Source of the DNA: an uncultured Dongia sp.
GTDB taxonomy: Bacteria; Pseudomonadota; Alphaproteobacteria; Dongiales; Dongiaceae
NCBI RefSeq assembly: GCF_936916975.1
Contig: NZ_CAKZGO010000021.1
Location: 1 to 64,000 of the forward strand
DNA: 64,000 nt
Direction: 5' to 3'
Shown: positions 29,101-35,600 of the stretch, in pieces
How the letters are laid out: each line of letters begins with the position of its first letter
Numbering within the stretch: the stretch's first letter is position 1
Notes under the pieces: model-generated
Told to the model about the DNA's origin: nothing
Seen by the model: the letters and a program-made list of their open reading frames with translations, nothing else
Database searches by the model: none
Translations under genes and position numbers: made by a program

Positions 29101-30447
29101 TTCGATCTTGAGGATGTCCTCGACGCCATTGCCCTCTTCGGTGCCGCCGCCCTTTTCAGGATGATCGACGACGCCATAGATGGTGAAGGTAAGGCCGAAT
29201 TCGGCATTGCCGGCAGGGTTGGTCTCGCCGGTGTTGACGACATCGTCGTCGACGCCGATCGTGAACACGACCACATTCGTCGGGCAGCCGTACTTGATCA
29301 CCGTGTAGTAGGCGACGACCATCTGACCCGTGCCGTCATTGGCGCCGGGGGCGCTTTCCGGAATTGCCGGCAGAAGGTCATAGGTGAGCTCGTGCCCGTG
29401 CGAGGTCAGGCCCATGGCCAGCAGCTGATCGATCAGCGGCACATCGCCGGCGCCGTCATTGATGCCGTTGCCATTGACGTCGAGCACCAGCTTGCCGGGC
29501 AAATCGCCGAAGAAATTCGCTTCGACCGTCGCGGTGACCGAAAGCGGTTCGCGGTCGCGGTCGACACCGAGAAAGCCATTGTCCGAGATAATCGGCTCGA
29601 ACTCGCTCTTGCCGTCGCCGTCGAAATCGGTCTGGCTGCCTTCTTCATGGTCGTCGGTGTCGAACGGATCGTTGCCTTCCTCATATTCGTGCGCCAGAAC
29701 CCATTTCGGCTCACCGCCCTTTTCCGAGAAGCTCTGCAGCGCCGGCTGTTCGCCCTCAGGCTCGGGATCGCGGTCGGGGGTGAGGCGGTCGATCAGATCA
29801 TGGTCGCAACGCGGGCCGTTGAGGTCATCTTCGTTGACCGGGGGGGCCTGGGTAATGTTGACAACAGTCGGGGTCGTGTCGGCTTCGGTTTCGTCCGCTT
29901 CGATGATCTCGATGAATTCGCGCTGGATCAGGTTGTAGTTGAGCAACGTCGGGTCAAGGCCGCCGATTGCGTTGAGACCACCGATGCCGGCATTGGGATC
30001 AAACGGCGAGAACACACCGCCATTGTTGTCCACACCCGTACCCGCATCACCGGCGCCCGGACCGGCAGCCGTCTGGATGTCGAGGTTGGGATCGGTCGAA
30101 GCCAGGACCGCGGCCACGTCGAGCGGCTGGTTGTTCGAACCGAGAATGGTGACTTCGGCCTGGCCGGTCGCTTCGGCGTAGCCAAGCAGGATGACGGTGA
30201 CGTCACCGACCTTGACGGCAAGGTTGCCATTGTCGCCGAGGCGGGCCACCAGGCCATCAGTCGGGAACGGCAACTGAATGGTCTCACCAGGGGTCACCTG
30301 GACGCGAACCACGTTTTCGCCTTGCGGCACCTGGACCTGCACCGGGGTGCCGGATTGGGTCAAATGAACCTGCTCGACGTCACTCTCATGGATGGTGGAG
30401 GTGTTGTTGGCAGTTTCAGTCTGGTTGGTGGTCGTGTCCGTGGCCAT
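20125..30447 (-). CDS. Giant LapA-like adhesin (3440 residues): retention module, T1SS repeats, VWA, Ig-like, RTX
   Basis: A very large surface adhesin, secreted by the neighbouring type I system. Start at MATDTTTNQTET, with GGAG upstream. Order of parts: N-terminal module 1-165 with TAAG at 126-129 (DNA 30061-30072) and GIGGLNAIGGL at 154-164; an acidic linker; about ten T1SS-143/VCBS-like repeats from about 475 to 2470, most opening with a D-E-D motif such as TIDEDGLPNG or TLDEDVIPGAGG; a von Willebrand A domain at about 2470-2640 with the metal site DRSGSMS; two near-identical Ig-like repeats (VTFIFSEVP, VTFVFSEVP) at about 2930-3135; RTX calcium repeats at about 3250-3285 (GNGGNDTL); and a C-terminal secretion region. 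TAAG is the LapG-type cut site. It contains about ten cysteines, unusual for this class. Surface attachment role inferred. Confidence 0.93.
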   Translation of the reverse strand: MATDTTTNQTETANNTSTIHESDVEQVHLTQSGTPVQVQVPQGENVVRVQVTPGETIQLPFPTDGLVARLGDNGNLAVKVGDVTVILLGYAEATGQAEVTILGSNNQPLDVAAVLASTDPNLDIQTAAGPGAGDAGTGVDNNGGVFSPFDPNAGIGGLNAIGGLDPTLLNYNLIQREFIEIIEADETEADTTPTVVNITQAPPVNEDDLNGPRCDHDLIDRLTPDRDPEPEGEQPALQSFSEKGGEPKWVLAHEYEEGNDPFDTDDHEEGSQTDFDGDGKSEFEPIISDNGFLGVDRDREPLSVTATVEANFFGDLPGKLVLDVNGNGINDGAGDVPLIDQLLAMGLTSHGHELTYDLLPAIPESAPGANDGTGQMVVAYYTVIKYGCPTNVVVFTIGVDDDVVNTGETNPAGNAEFGLTFTIYGVVDHPEKGGGTEEGNGVEDILKIEVPFFLQDSDSPPVPSDFPQPLEFQDIDDMPFLGEVCYVTLCGFEVPIAITKANLTIGHDETPGDQSTWYDSDLQPHAPGWLPDQQTDDVDDGLANYLAWKADKQLDDIADGKTDGKFSGEDVDITYQQDILSQLSNEFLNNGNFCADPLGVAKTYLTVSFGADGKADKNDQAGNTLFQHDNDAGEGTDKSGRTYSSDGTKLNNDADPLNDDDGGTDKRAFELFMKNTNSESATAGEVMDKSATNWTITVMVNGEPTTITVYAFQLDANTIIGMASPSNFEGEPDGPQESFALQGAVGNDYGGIDGEGDAIPVFMLRLDPESGQLVFVQYHQINNPEGGNAAHPDWDQSSNDPIHLYDADGNPLVFFQATDFDGDTVTSQLEVSVIDDAPDAKDDKAVLDEENAGVDGELNKVTGNLVLGVSNDGVNNDNGKDKLSVDHDHTIPALKYGNSTITFDFLADTFNVTGSDATNVTFDGHTVEFDTPHGHFKVVVDGDHSDPNGGDSPLETDELGYYEYTSKPGNNSDKDQYGLETTANGTVDPVGANDSAKILSLLGSFGVLTLSNNAGGVDNNAANWGYKTIDAGGKHYSGIAVGGGIDGGETDTNGSGQVATEVLTVKFPNDVDAAKITVGALFDGQLHDNGNAEALKWEAWDGNTKVGEGVVYGGYDGLVSFFINVGHDFDKVTLAPLDNGAGNNGNNTDFLLVGVKTCDELCISEQLQYKLQDADGDYDTAKLTIDVLDGEPCISTRQADLEITIDEDGLPNGNNNNVNSPSGNVDDNVGGDNGAGDADGKESTAQGHIAYNTYADGLGGVFLSSTSALTTVDGKSITWAWDPSLNRLVGYATPDTDRIVIEVLLSNANDSGVDFKIVMHEPLDHPSNNNEDNLYLDIKVTVTDKDCDIDTANIHVKIDDDVPTVTIQALVTGTVDIDESSNDQWDDTNNNNAPQALKTVSNSGPIIEYAKDGDPVVSVNAHFGADGAATNNAVAYAVSAGAANSGLDFKDSGGTIRDIVLTTENGVVVGRVSGGPDAGKAVFAISIDSNGELEVAQYRPIHHNDTNSNDEWQSILNNALVATVTVTDGDGDKATSSVNIGDMVKFYDDGPSIDNSSSVTLDEDVIPGAGGNHPGGTGDVSPSLFAANGDLNISFGTDGPGAIEISLNGAPPRLTGDGAFLTFTQVGNTLIGHTGNLADPALTVQVNNDGTYTVTLLKPLDHPNGNNENDIDLQFKVKVTDNDGDSDTGTINVKIDDDAPTQIGVSDYTDQNTKEPTNGDNHHGGEYGYLDEDFLPAGNQDKDANDTDDAIGGVKSIALLSGVSVGADGGSLTLGSVNVHGDVDSGLRRSSDGAQITMVTSPDGKTITGYAGGIQDLAHTVFTIKVVGNTVEFELFQALMQDNTNSNPDLNSGDGNEEGEVKFDITVNLTDKDNDTTSTVVKFLVDDDKPQAIDDGILAISAFNVATSGTNLLTNDLLGADQPAKVIGIKLGGESGNYIAVGAGGTDINIKADGTAGLPAIGTLHVNQDGTWTFTQTTSSALSNLTFSYKVEDADRDSDTASFQVDLKNAPPPSFENENVTVDEDGLPGGANPNTTTAQGSGDDVGGHQEGGLPAPASEAISRDGLNVNWNGNVGTIAFTLSNAQLAAILCHNGLTPTTANVSGNGTGNLIVWDGVPNASNKVIEFKVIDAATSVYDVILHSAIKHAAGNQENNVDLQVDVTASNNGGGTTHQVTVRIDDDMPTMGTNTGSGEFHVDETYLAANAGPSNVDIIFPAATLGADGGTVAFSLTGPGGAAFVNGTNSGLVDTLTNSAVLLYKVGNNIEGQIAGGIVVFKVILSGSNMTLDQVRSVVHADPNNPDDTVNANGLVFVTKTVTDNDGDSVSVTLASAIGLNFSDDAPDAVNDSNSVVTLGVAINGNVTTNDSSGADVDTGFPKGKVVTFTIDAIDYAADGSVHNIPGHGTMSMTSTGAYVFTQTDGAGGVMNVTYKLVDGDGDSDTATLAITTVADIAPVNYNDANSGDENTAQQNNVMIILDRSGSMSDDVDPNTPGTQTRLAIAIAAIENLLNKYDQLGDVKVMIVQFATDGQRMDFWGTPADALAYINGNSPSGNFTSYSDALAFGTAGLGDGDGKIPGAPTTVYFLSDGVPTADGANSGTDSNQDHSLTNTQQTNWNTALENAGVSKVYAVGVGPGLSANDGDLADVANPNGNANNTPVGEVIIVTDENGLSAELEGTIGGGDITGNVLTGVDTSGAGDNGVAGAPGTADANGNGANHIYTLSHDGDGSAFDVAFSWDGVSANALSVGGAGTNVSVVGHVVSFDTEFGRMVFNMETGGYTFTPGSVTQTENVVFHYGTKDADGDTDQVNGTDGDAANSIPGGADLVITINNVVAVPAITSIDDNVGSIQGVVPDNGVTDDAVLVLHGTSDAGSLVKVYDGLTFLGNAISDGLGNWTFTTAALANGTDHHFNATATLGNTSAPSGNYDVTIDTTAPTVAVNIVDASQNDNNTSSSVTFIFSEVPVGFSAVDVAAVGGTVTGLIQDLGSDPSGKTWTATFNANDGFDGNATVSVTNGSYTDAAGNLGNFNFDSVPVDRVNPTVTVNIVDAALSDADTSSVVTFVFSEVPSNFTAADISASNGIVSGLTQNLGLDPSGKTYTATFTKTAGVNGVGSVTVANNSYTDAATNNGSGGSDTVTITSVVNQAPIGGMQHIYTNSDDDVLVQASWLLATASDSDGPLPVTISNVNENTNLINNINDSGLPTSFTFNLSNNDTQDGSVADFDYDMTDSKATTNVDGKIHLDTNGAIDGGITDDVVIGSGGNETLIGNGGIDILIGNGGNDTLVFDASDKLVDGGSGFDRVQTGEASFAFDNVAAGGAKFAGVEMVDLGDTGNHDRTVTINAADVLSTTNVTVDTNSTGGTTNHDIDLFVIGDADNAGGSDDNVNLTGFTQIADVSGQGGVQSTFSYTDAVTGAAHTYTLWQNGDGTVKVAIESGLDTTIVP
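30061..30072 (-). other. TAAG motif in the adhesin N-terminal module (LapG-type cleavage site)
   Basis: Codons for T126-A-A-G129. In Pseudomonas LapA the calcium-dependent protease LapG cuts inside such a TAAG motif after about 110 residues. Position and motif match here; cleavage is predicted, not shown. Confidence 0.65.
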
Positions 30448-30731
30448 GGCTCGCTCCAATGGGTCGGTTAACTATGAGGCGGGGTGCTGCAGCAATTTTT
30501 TCGAGAAGGTCGAAGAGATCGCTGTACCCCTGTTTGATGCTGCGACAATAAGTGCCAGCGAGGTCACGCTCAACGCCCGCCATTCACCGATCCATACAGG
30601 ATGGTGTGTGCAGATTTGTTTTTTGGCAAAATTTGGAATAATTACGCCTAGCAAACGTGCAGCATTGTCACGGAAGTAGGCAGGCTGGGATTATTACCCT
30701 AGCGAGGAAAGGAAGCCTCGCTGCAAAATAA
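30448..30731. other. Intergenic region upstream of the giant adhesin
   Basis: No gene seen. It must hold the leftward promoter of the giant adhesin. Its right part is AT-rich (around 30600-30660). I cannot assign a promoter box with confidence. Confidence 0.5.
30701..30722 (-). terminator. Candidate terminator hairpin of the RHH-PAS gene
   Basis: AGCGAGG and CCTCGCT form a perfect 7-base stem with an 8-base loop, ten bases after the stop codon. There is no strong T tract, so it may be a weak terminator or an RNA stabiliser. Confidence 0.35.
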
Positions 30732-31382
30732 TCAAGCGATTTCAATCATTAATACGTAAGCGAGGTCACCTTCGGCCCGGCGCAGAATCGGACAGATATT
30801 TGCCTTCGCCATGATCAAACGGCCCGGTCGCAAGCAGACAATACGTGCCGGATAGACCTGATTCCGGCCTTGCGCGAACTGTTCCACAATCTGATTGAGG
30901 GGTAGTGACGACTTGACCTGGAAGTACTGGTCAAGCGGCTTGCCGACCAAGGCGGATTCACCCAAACCCAGCCACTTTTGCGCAGCACTGTTGGCTTTCA
31001 ACATCACGCTCTGGCCATTGGCAACAAAGGCCGGCACCGGGCAAGCATCGGCAATCAATGAGGCAGAAACACCCTGCCCTGACATCGATTGCTGCCTGAC
31101 GCGGTCTTCAAGGTCGGATATCTGCTGCTTCAGCTCGGCAAGGCATTGCGCCCGCACCGTCGCCGAGAAATTGCCTTCGTGATTCGTCGCCGTGGAGAGT
31201 TCGTCAACCAGCTGGTTGAGGCGCATGCGGCGCCTGCTGGCAGCTTGTTCGAGCGCTGCCCAAGAAGCCTGATCAAGCTTCAGCGAATAGCGACGCCCCC
31301 GATACTGAACGACCCGATGAACCAGTTTCGGATCAGGCAGCGACTTTGCCAATGCTGCCGACGATTCACGTTGCAACTCCAT
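30732..31382 (-). CDS. RHH-PAS protein, predicted DNA-binding regulator
   Basis: A protein of 216 residues starting at MELQRESSAALAK, which has an AGGGG ribosome site; the longer open frame upstream is not convincing. Residues 27-64 look like a ribbon-helix-helix domain of the RHH_4 type: GRRYSLKLDQASWAALEQAA then RRMRLNQLVDEL. A short coiled coil follows (AELKQQISDLEDRVRQQ, 82-98), then a PAS domain at about 105-216: ADACPVPAFVANGQSVML, KWLGLGESALVGKPLDQYF and RPGRLIMAKANICPILR. An RHH DNA-binding domain joined to a PAS sensor is unusual. It sits directly upstream of the giant adhesin on the same strand. It may control that gene; this is inference. Confidence 0.78.
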   Translation of the reverse strand: MELQRESSAALAKSLPDPKLVHRVVQYRGRRYSLKLDQASWAALEQAASRRRMRLNQLVDELSTATNHEGNFSATVRAQCLAELKQQISDLEDRVRQQSMSGQGVSASLIADACPVPAFVANGQSVMLKANSAAQKWLGLGESALVGKPLDQYFQVKSSLPLNQIVEQFAQGRNQVYPARIVCLRPGRLIMAKANICPILRRAEGDLAYVLMIEIA

Positions 31383-31602
31383 CCCGCGCGACCCCTTGAT
31401 GCTGGCTGAACTCGCTGTGACAGATCTGTGATCCGAGTACGCTGAGGCCAACCGAGCCCCAGCGCGCAATCGGCCCCTACCGATCAGCACACACGACAGT
31501 GTGACACATTTGGAGGCCAAATTGCTAGGGGCTCATTTGTGCTTTCAGCCAAGCCCCGCAAATGATTAGAATAGCGGAACATTCTGTCGTGGGGGTTCAG
31601 GT

Positions 31603-31965
31603 ATGCCTTTTGTGATGCGGGACGAACGCGGCCAAGTCGTGGCCATCTACCGCGAAATGGCGGCTGGGGCGGAGGAGTATCTGCCCCCCACCGACCCTGC
31701 CATCCAGGGCTTCATGCAGCAAAATATGGCGCAACTGCCGGTAGGCAGTGCCGAAAAGCCCGCCATGTTGCAATCCGATCTCGACATGATCCGCGTCTAT
31801 GAGGATCTGACCGACATTCTGCTGACCAAGAACATGGTCATGCTGACCGACTTTCCACCGGCCGCCCAGGACAAGCTCATGCGCCGCAAACGCCTGCGCT
31901 CGTCGCTCAGCCCCATTACGGAACTACTCGATGGCACTGATGAAGACGAACAGGAACTGCCCTGA
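31603..31965 (+). CDS. Small conserved hypothetical protein
   Basis: A protein of 120 residues that I recognise only as a recurring alphaproteobacterial hypothetical. It opens MPFVMRDERGQVVAIYREM, has a negatively charged stretch EEYLPPTDPAIQGFM, and a helical core LDMIRVYEDLTDILLTKNMV followed by FPPAAQDKLMRRKRLRS. No signal peptide, membrane segment or known motif. The GGGGGTTCAGG run before the ATG is an acceptable ribosome site. It is divergent from the RHH-PAS gene. Confidence 0.72.
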   Translation: MPFVMRDERGQVVAIYREMAAGAEEYLPPTDPAIQGFMQQNMAQLPVGSAEKPAMLQSDLDMIRVYEDLTDILLTKNMVMLTDFPPAAQDKLMRRKRLRSSLSPITELLDGTDEDEQELP

Positions 31966-31994
31966 AAAGCGGCGTTACGACCGCGCTGAGGGAA

Positions 31995-32327
31995 TCAGCC
32001 GAGAGTGTGGTGCTCGATCGGCTGGTCGACCGAGATGCTGAGGCCGGGTGAATAATAGAGCTTGGTCCCGTCTTCAAAGACCCAATACTGCAGGCCCTTC
32101 ACCTCAATGCCGCCATCGGTGACATGGGCATCGGCAATGCCGCTCTCGAGCAGCCGCAGATCGGTCACGATGTTGAGGCAGGGATCATCACCTTCGTTGA
32201 GGATGACAATCTCGCCGTTCGCATCGGGCAATAGGTCGGCAAGGTTTAACGAGAACTGATCGCCGGTAGCCGAAGCCCCGGCGTCAAGCGCCTCGATATT
32301 CTGGTCGTTGGTTTCGGTCTGGTTCAT
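31995..32327 (-). CDS. Small acidic hypothetical protein
   Basis: A protein of about 110 residues. I do not recognise a family. It is acidic and has no signal peptide. The N-terminus (MNQTETNDQNIEALDAG) resembles the start of the giant adhesin (TTNQTETANNT), and the middle reads LLPDANGEIVILNEGDD, with a beta-like tail QYWVFEDGTKLYYSPGLSI. An ATG four codons earlier (to 32339) is possible; the AAGGG before it is too close to serve that start but is placed for this one. It converges with the 31603 gene and may be a short T1SS-linked protein. Confidence 0.55.
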   Translation of the reverse strand: MNQTETNDQNIEALDAGASATGDQFSLNLADLLPDANGEIVILNEGDDPCLNIVTDLRLLESGIADAHVTDGGIEVKGLQYWVFEDGTKLYYSPGLSISVDQPIEHHTLG

Positions 32328-32477
32328 AGCTGCGCTCATCCCTTGCGCTGCAACATCTAAAATACTGGATAAAAGCTAATCGAATCGATTCCATACCGCA
32401 ATCCCCAGAGAGGCATTGCTGCAATGCCAAATATGTTCATAAACTACATCATATATTCCATGTAAGCATATGATTTA

Positions 32478-32509
32478 TTGACATTATAAAGACCAAGTTG
32501 GGTTATAAA
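32478..32509 (+). promoter_or_regulatory. Candidate promoter in AT-rich region before the CHASE2 gene
   Basis: A perfect -35 element TTGACA at 32478-32483 and TATAAA at 32504-32509. The spacer of 20 bases is longer than ideal, which lowers confidence. The surrounding 32340-32620 is markedly AT-rich compared with the rest of the window. Confidence 0.35.
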
Positions 32510-32618
32510 GTATTCATTAACCATGCCCTTAAAATGTGAGCTACTGTTGATTTTGACGAAAATGCGACACGGACTGAGTTGAGTTCTCATACGGAACAAG
32601 CTCATTATTCTCAATAAA

Positions 32619-35600
32619 TTGGATCGGGAATCGGCCGGTTTGAACGAGAAAACACAAGAAATAGCCAACCGGCAGCCCCCAAAGAACCGTCCATTCGGGC
32701 GCCGTTTCCATTTTGACCGGGCGGCGATGATTGCCGGCATGGTGGTCACTTTCATCGTTGTACTTTTTACGCTGATCACGCCCGATCAGTTGGCGCGCAT
32801 CGAACGGCTGACGCTTGACTGGCGATTCCTTCTCCGCGGTTCAGAGGAACCCAGCGGCGATGTCGTGGTGGTCGCCTTCGACGAGGCTTCTATTCGCAGC
32901 TTCGGACGCTGGCCGGTCAGTCGAAAGATTCAGGCGGAGGCATTCCGGAATGTCGCCGATCAGGGCGCCAAGGCCATCGCCCTTGACTATCTCTATTCCG
33001 AACCAGAATTCGATCTGCCGGGCGACGTTAGGAACGTTCTCGCCGCGGTCGCGAAGAGCCAGTCCGCAGACAGCGAGATCACTCGCGAGGCCACACTGCT
33101 GGCAAACGCGACCACACCGGATGCCATGCTCGCTGAGGTTCTTGCCAAGGCCGGCAATGTGGTGATGCCCTTCGCCTACTCGCCGGATTCAGGGTCCGTC
33201 GACCTACCCGATCAAGTCATCGACTGGGCCTATGCCGCGATCAACCGCCCCTGCACGTCCGATGCGGCAGCGGTCGTCGCCCAACGCATCCAGAGCCCGA
33301 TCCCGAGCCTTGCCAAGGTCGCGCATCTGGGCGGCAACGTGAATGTGGACTTCGATGTCGACGGTGCACCCCGTTTCGAATACCTGGCCACCAGGTTCGA
33401 GGACTACTGCTTCCCGCCTATCTCTGTGGCATCGGTCGCAACCTATCTCGACATTCCCTGGACCAAGGTCGCACTCGATCTCAAGGGCAGCCGTCTTTAC
33501 TTGGGCGATCGTCTTGTCCCGCTCAACCAAACGAGTGACGTCAACCGCTACCCCAACGGGATCGTCGTCAACTACTTCGGCCCGGCAGGTACCATCCCTA
33601 CCGTCTCCTTCGCCGATGTGATCAGCAACCGCGTGCCGCCAGATACCTTCAAGGGAAAGCTGGTCTTTTTTGGCACGAATTTCCTCGGCGGCACCGATCT
33701 CTTCCGGACGCCCTTCGACCCCAACCTGCCAGGCGTCGAGCGTCACGCAACTATTGCCGACCGATTGATCCATGGCGGTAGCATAACTCGATCAGGCATC
33801 ACGCTGGATATTACGGTTGCCGCCGTCATCCTGCTCGGCGGAATGAGTGCACTCCTCGCCCGGGTGATGCCCAGTGGCGGCGCCATTGTCGTCAATAGTG
33901 GTATCGCCGCCGCCTGGTTTGCCTTCACCTATTTCATGCTGTTCCGCGCCTTTGTGTGGATCGACGTTCTCTATCCCGTGGCATCCATCGCCCTCAACGC
34001 CGTGACACAAATGGCGATGCGCGTCATCGCCGAGGAACGCAGCCGGCGGCGCGCGGAGCAGGAATTGCGTGAGAGCGAGGAACGCTATGCGCTGGCCGCT
34101 CGTGGCGCCAATGACGGTTTATGGGACTGGAACCTGGTCAGCAACACACTTTACACGTCCGCCCGCTGGCAGCAGATGCTGGGCCTGCGCGCTGACCGCA
34201 TGTCCGGACAACCCGGCGACTGGTTCGACCGTGTGCACCGCGACGATATCGACCTGATGCGCGCAGCGATCGACGCTCATCTCAAGGGCAGCTCGACTCA
34301 TTTCGAGCAGGAACTGCGCATGCGTCACGCCGAGGGCAATGACCGCTGGGTTACGATCCGCGGCATGGCCGTGCGTGACGCGCAGGGCAATGCCACGCGC
34401 TTTGCCGGATCGATGACCGATATCTCGGCGCGCAAGAAGGCGGAACAAGATCTGCTGTTCAATGCCTTCCATTCACACCTGACGCGCCTTCCGAACCGGG
34501 CCTTGCTGGTGGAACGAACTGATCAGGCGCTGCAGCTATGGGCCAAGGATGCTAATGCCGATGTCGTGGTGGCGATCCTCGATATCGACCGTTTCGGACA
34601 TTACAACGAGACATTGGGCCAGAAGGTTGGCGACGACATTCTTATTACCCTTGCCCGCAGCCTCGAAGAAGTGGTGCGGCCCGAGGATACACTCGCCCAC
34701 CTCGGCGAGGATGAATACGCCATCTCACGTTTCATCGCTGGCGATGTCGAGGCGAATGTCGAAGCGTTGATCCTCGCCGTGAAGACCGTGCTCGCGCAGC
34801 GCATGGAGATAGAGGGACGGCAGATCGATATCGAGGCCTCGATCGGCTTCGTGCTCGCCTCGCAGGCCGCGGGGGCGGCCGGCGACGAATTGTTGCGCGA
34901 CGCCAATCTGGCACTCTACCGTGCCAAGGCGCAGGGACGCGGCCAAGTGGTGCGCTTCGAGCAGAGCATGCATCAATCCGCCATGAAGCGCTTTGGCCTG
35001 GAAGCCGACCTCAAACGCGCCATCATCGCCGGCGACCAGCTAGAATTGTTCTATCAGCCGATCATCGACCTCAAGGCCGGCCATGTGCATGGCTTTGAAG
35101 CGCTGATCCGCTGGCGTCATCCAGAGCGTGGCCTGATCTCGCCGCTCGATTTCATTCCGCTCGCCGAAGACACCGACATGATCATCGATATCGGCCGCAA
35201 ATGCATCATGGACGCCGCGCGCCAAGTCGCTGCCTGGATGCCGGCCGAAGGTGACCCGCCGCAGATCGCCGTCAATGTTTCAGGCAAGCAGTTCGCGGCC
35301 GTGGGATTGGTCGAGGACATCGAGCGCGCCATCAAGGTGGCGGGCATTCCGGCCAATGCCCTCAAGATCGAGATCACGGAAAGCCTGATCATGGACAACC
35401 CGGAACGCACGGCCGAGACCCTGCGCCGGGTCATCGCGCTGGGTTGCAAGGTGTCAATCGACGATTTCGGCACCGGCTATTCAAGCTTGAGTCATCTCCA
35501 CCGCTTCCCCTTCCACACGCTGAAAGTGGACCGCTCCTTCGTCATGCGCATTGCCGACAGCCGCGAAGGCCTCGAGATCGTCCGCGTCATCGCGAGCCTT

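Noticed and set aside
20125-30447. Possible CRISPR or tandem DNA repeat array
   Set aside because: Repetition is at the protein level, in divergent domains of about 100-250 residues; there are no short identical DNA repeats with regular spacers.
27781-30471. An 896-codon open frame on the plus strand
   Set aside because: Antisense to the start of the giant adhesin, with no recognisable protein features and no ribosome site.
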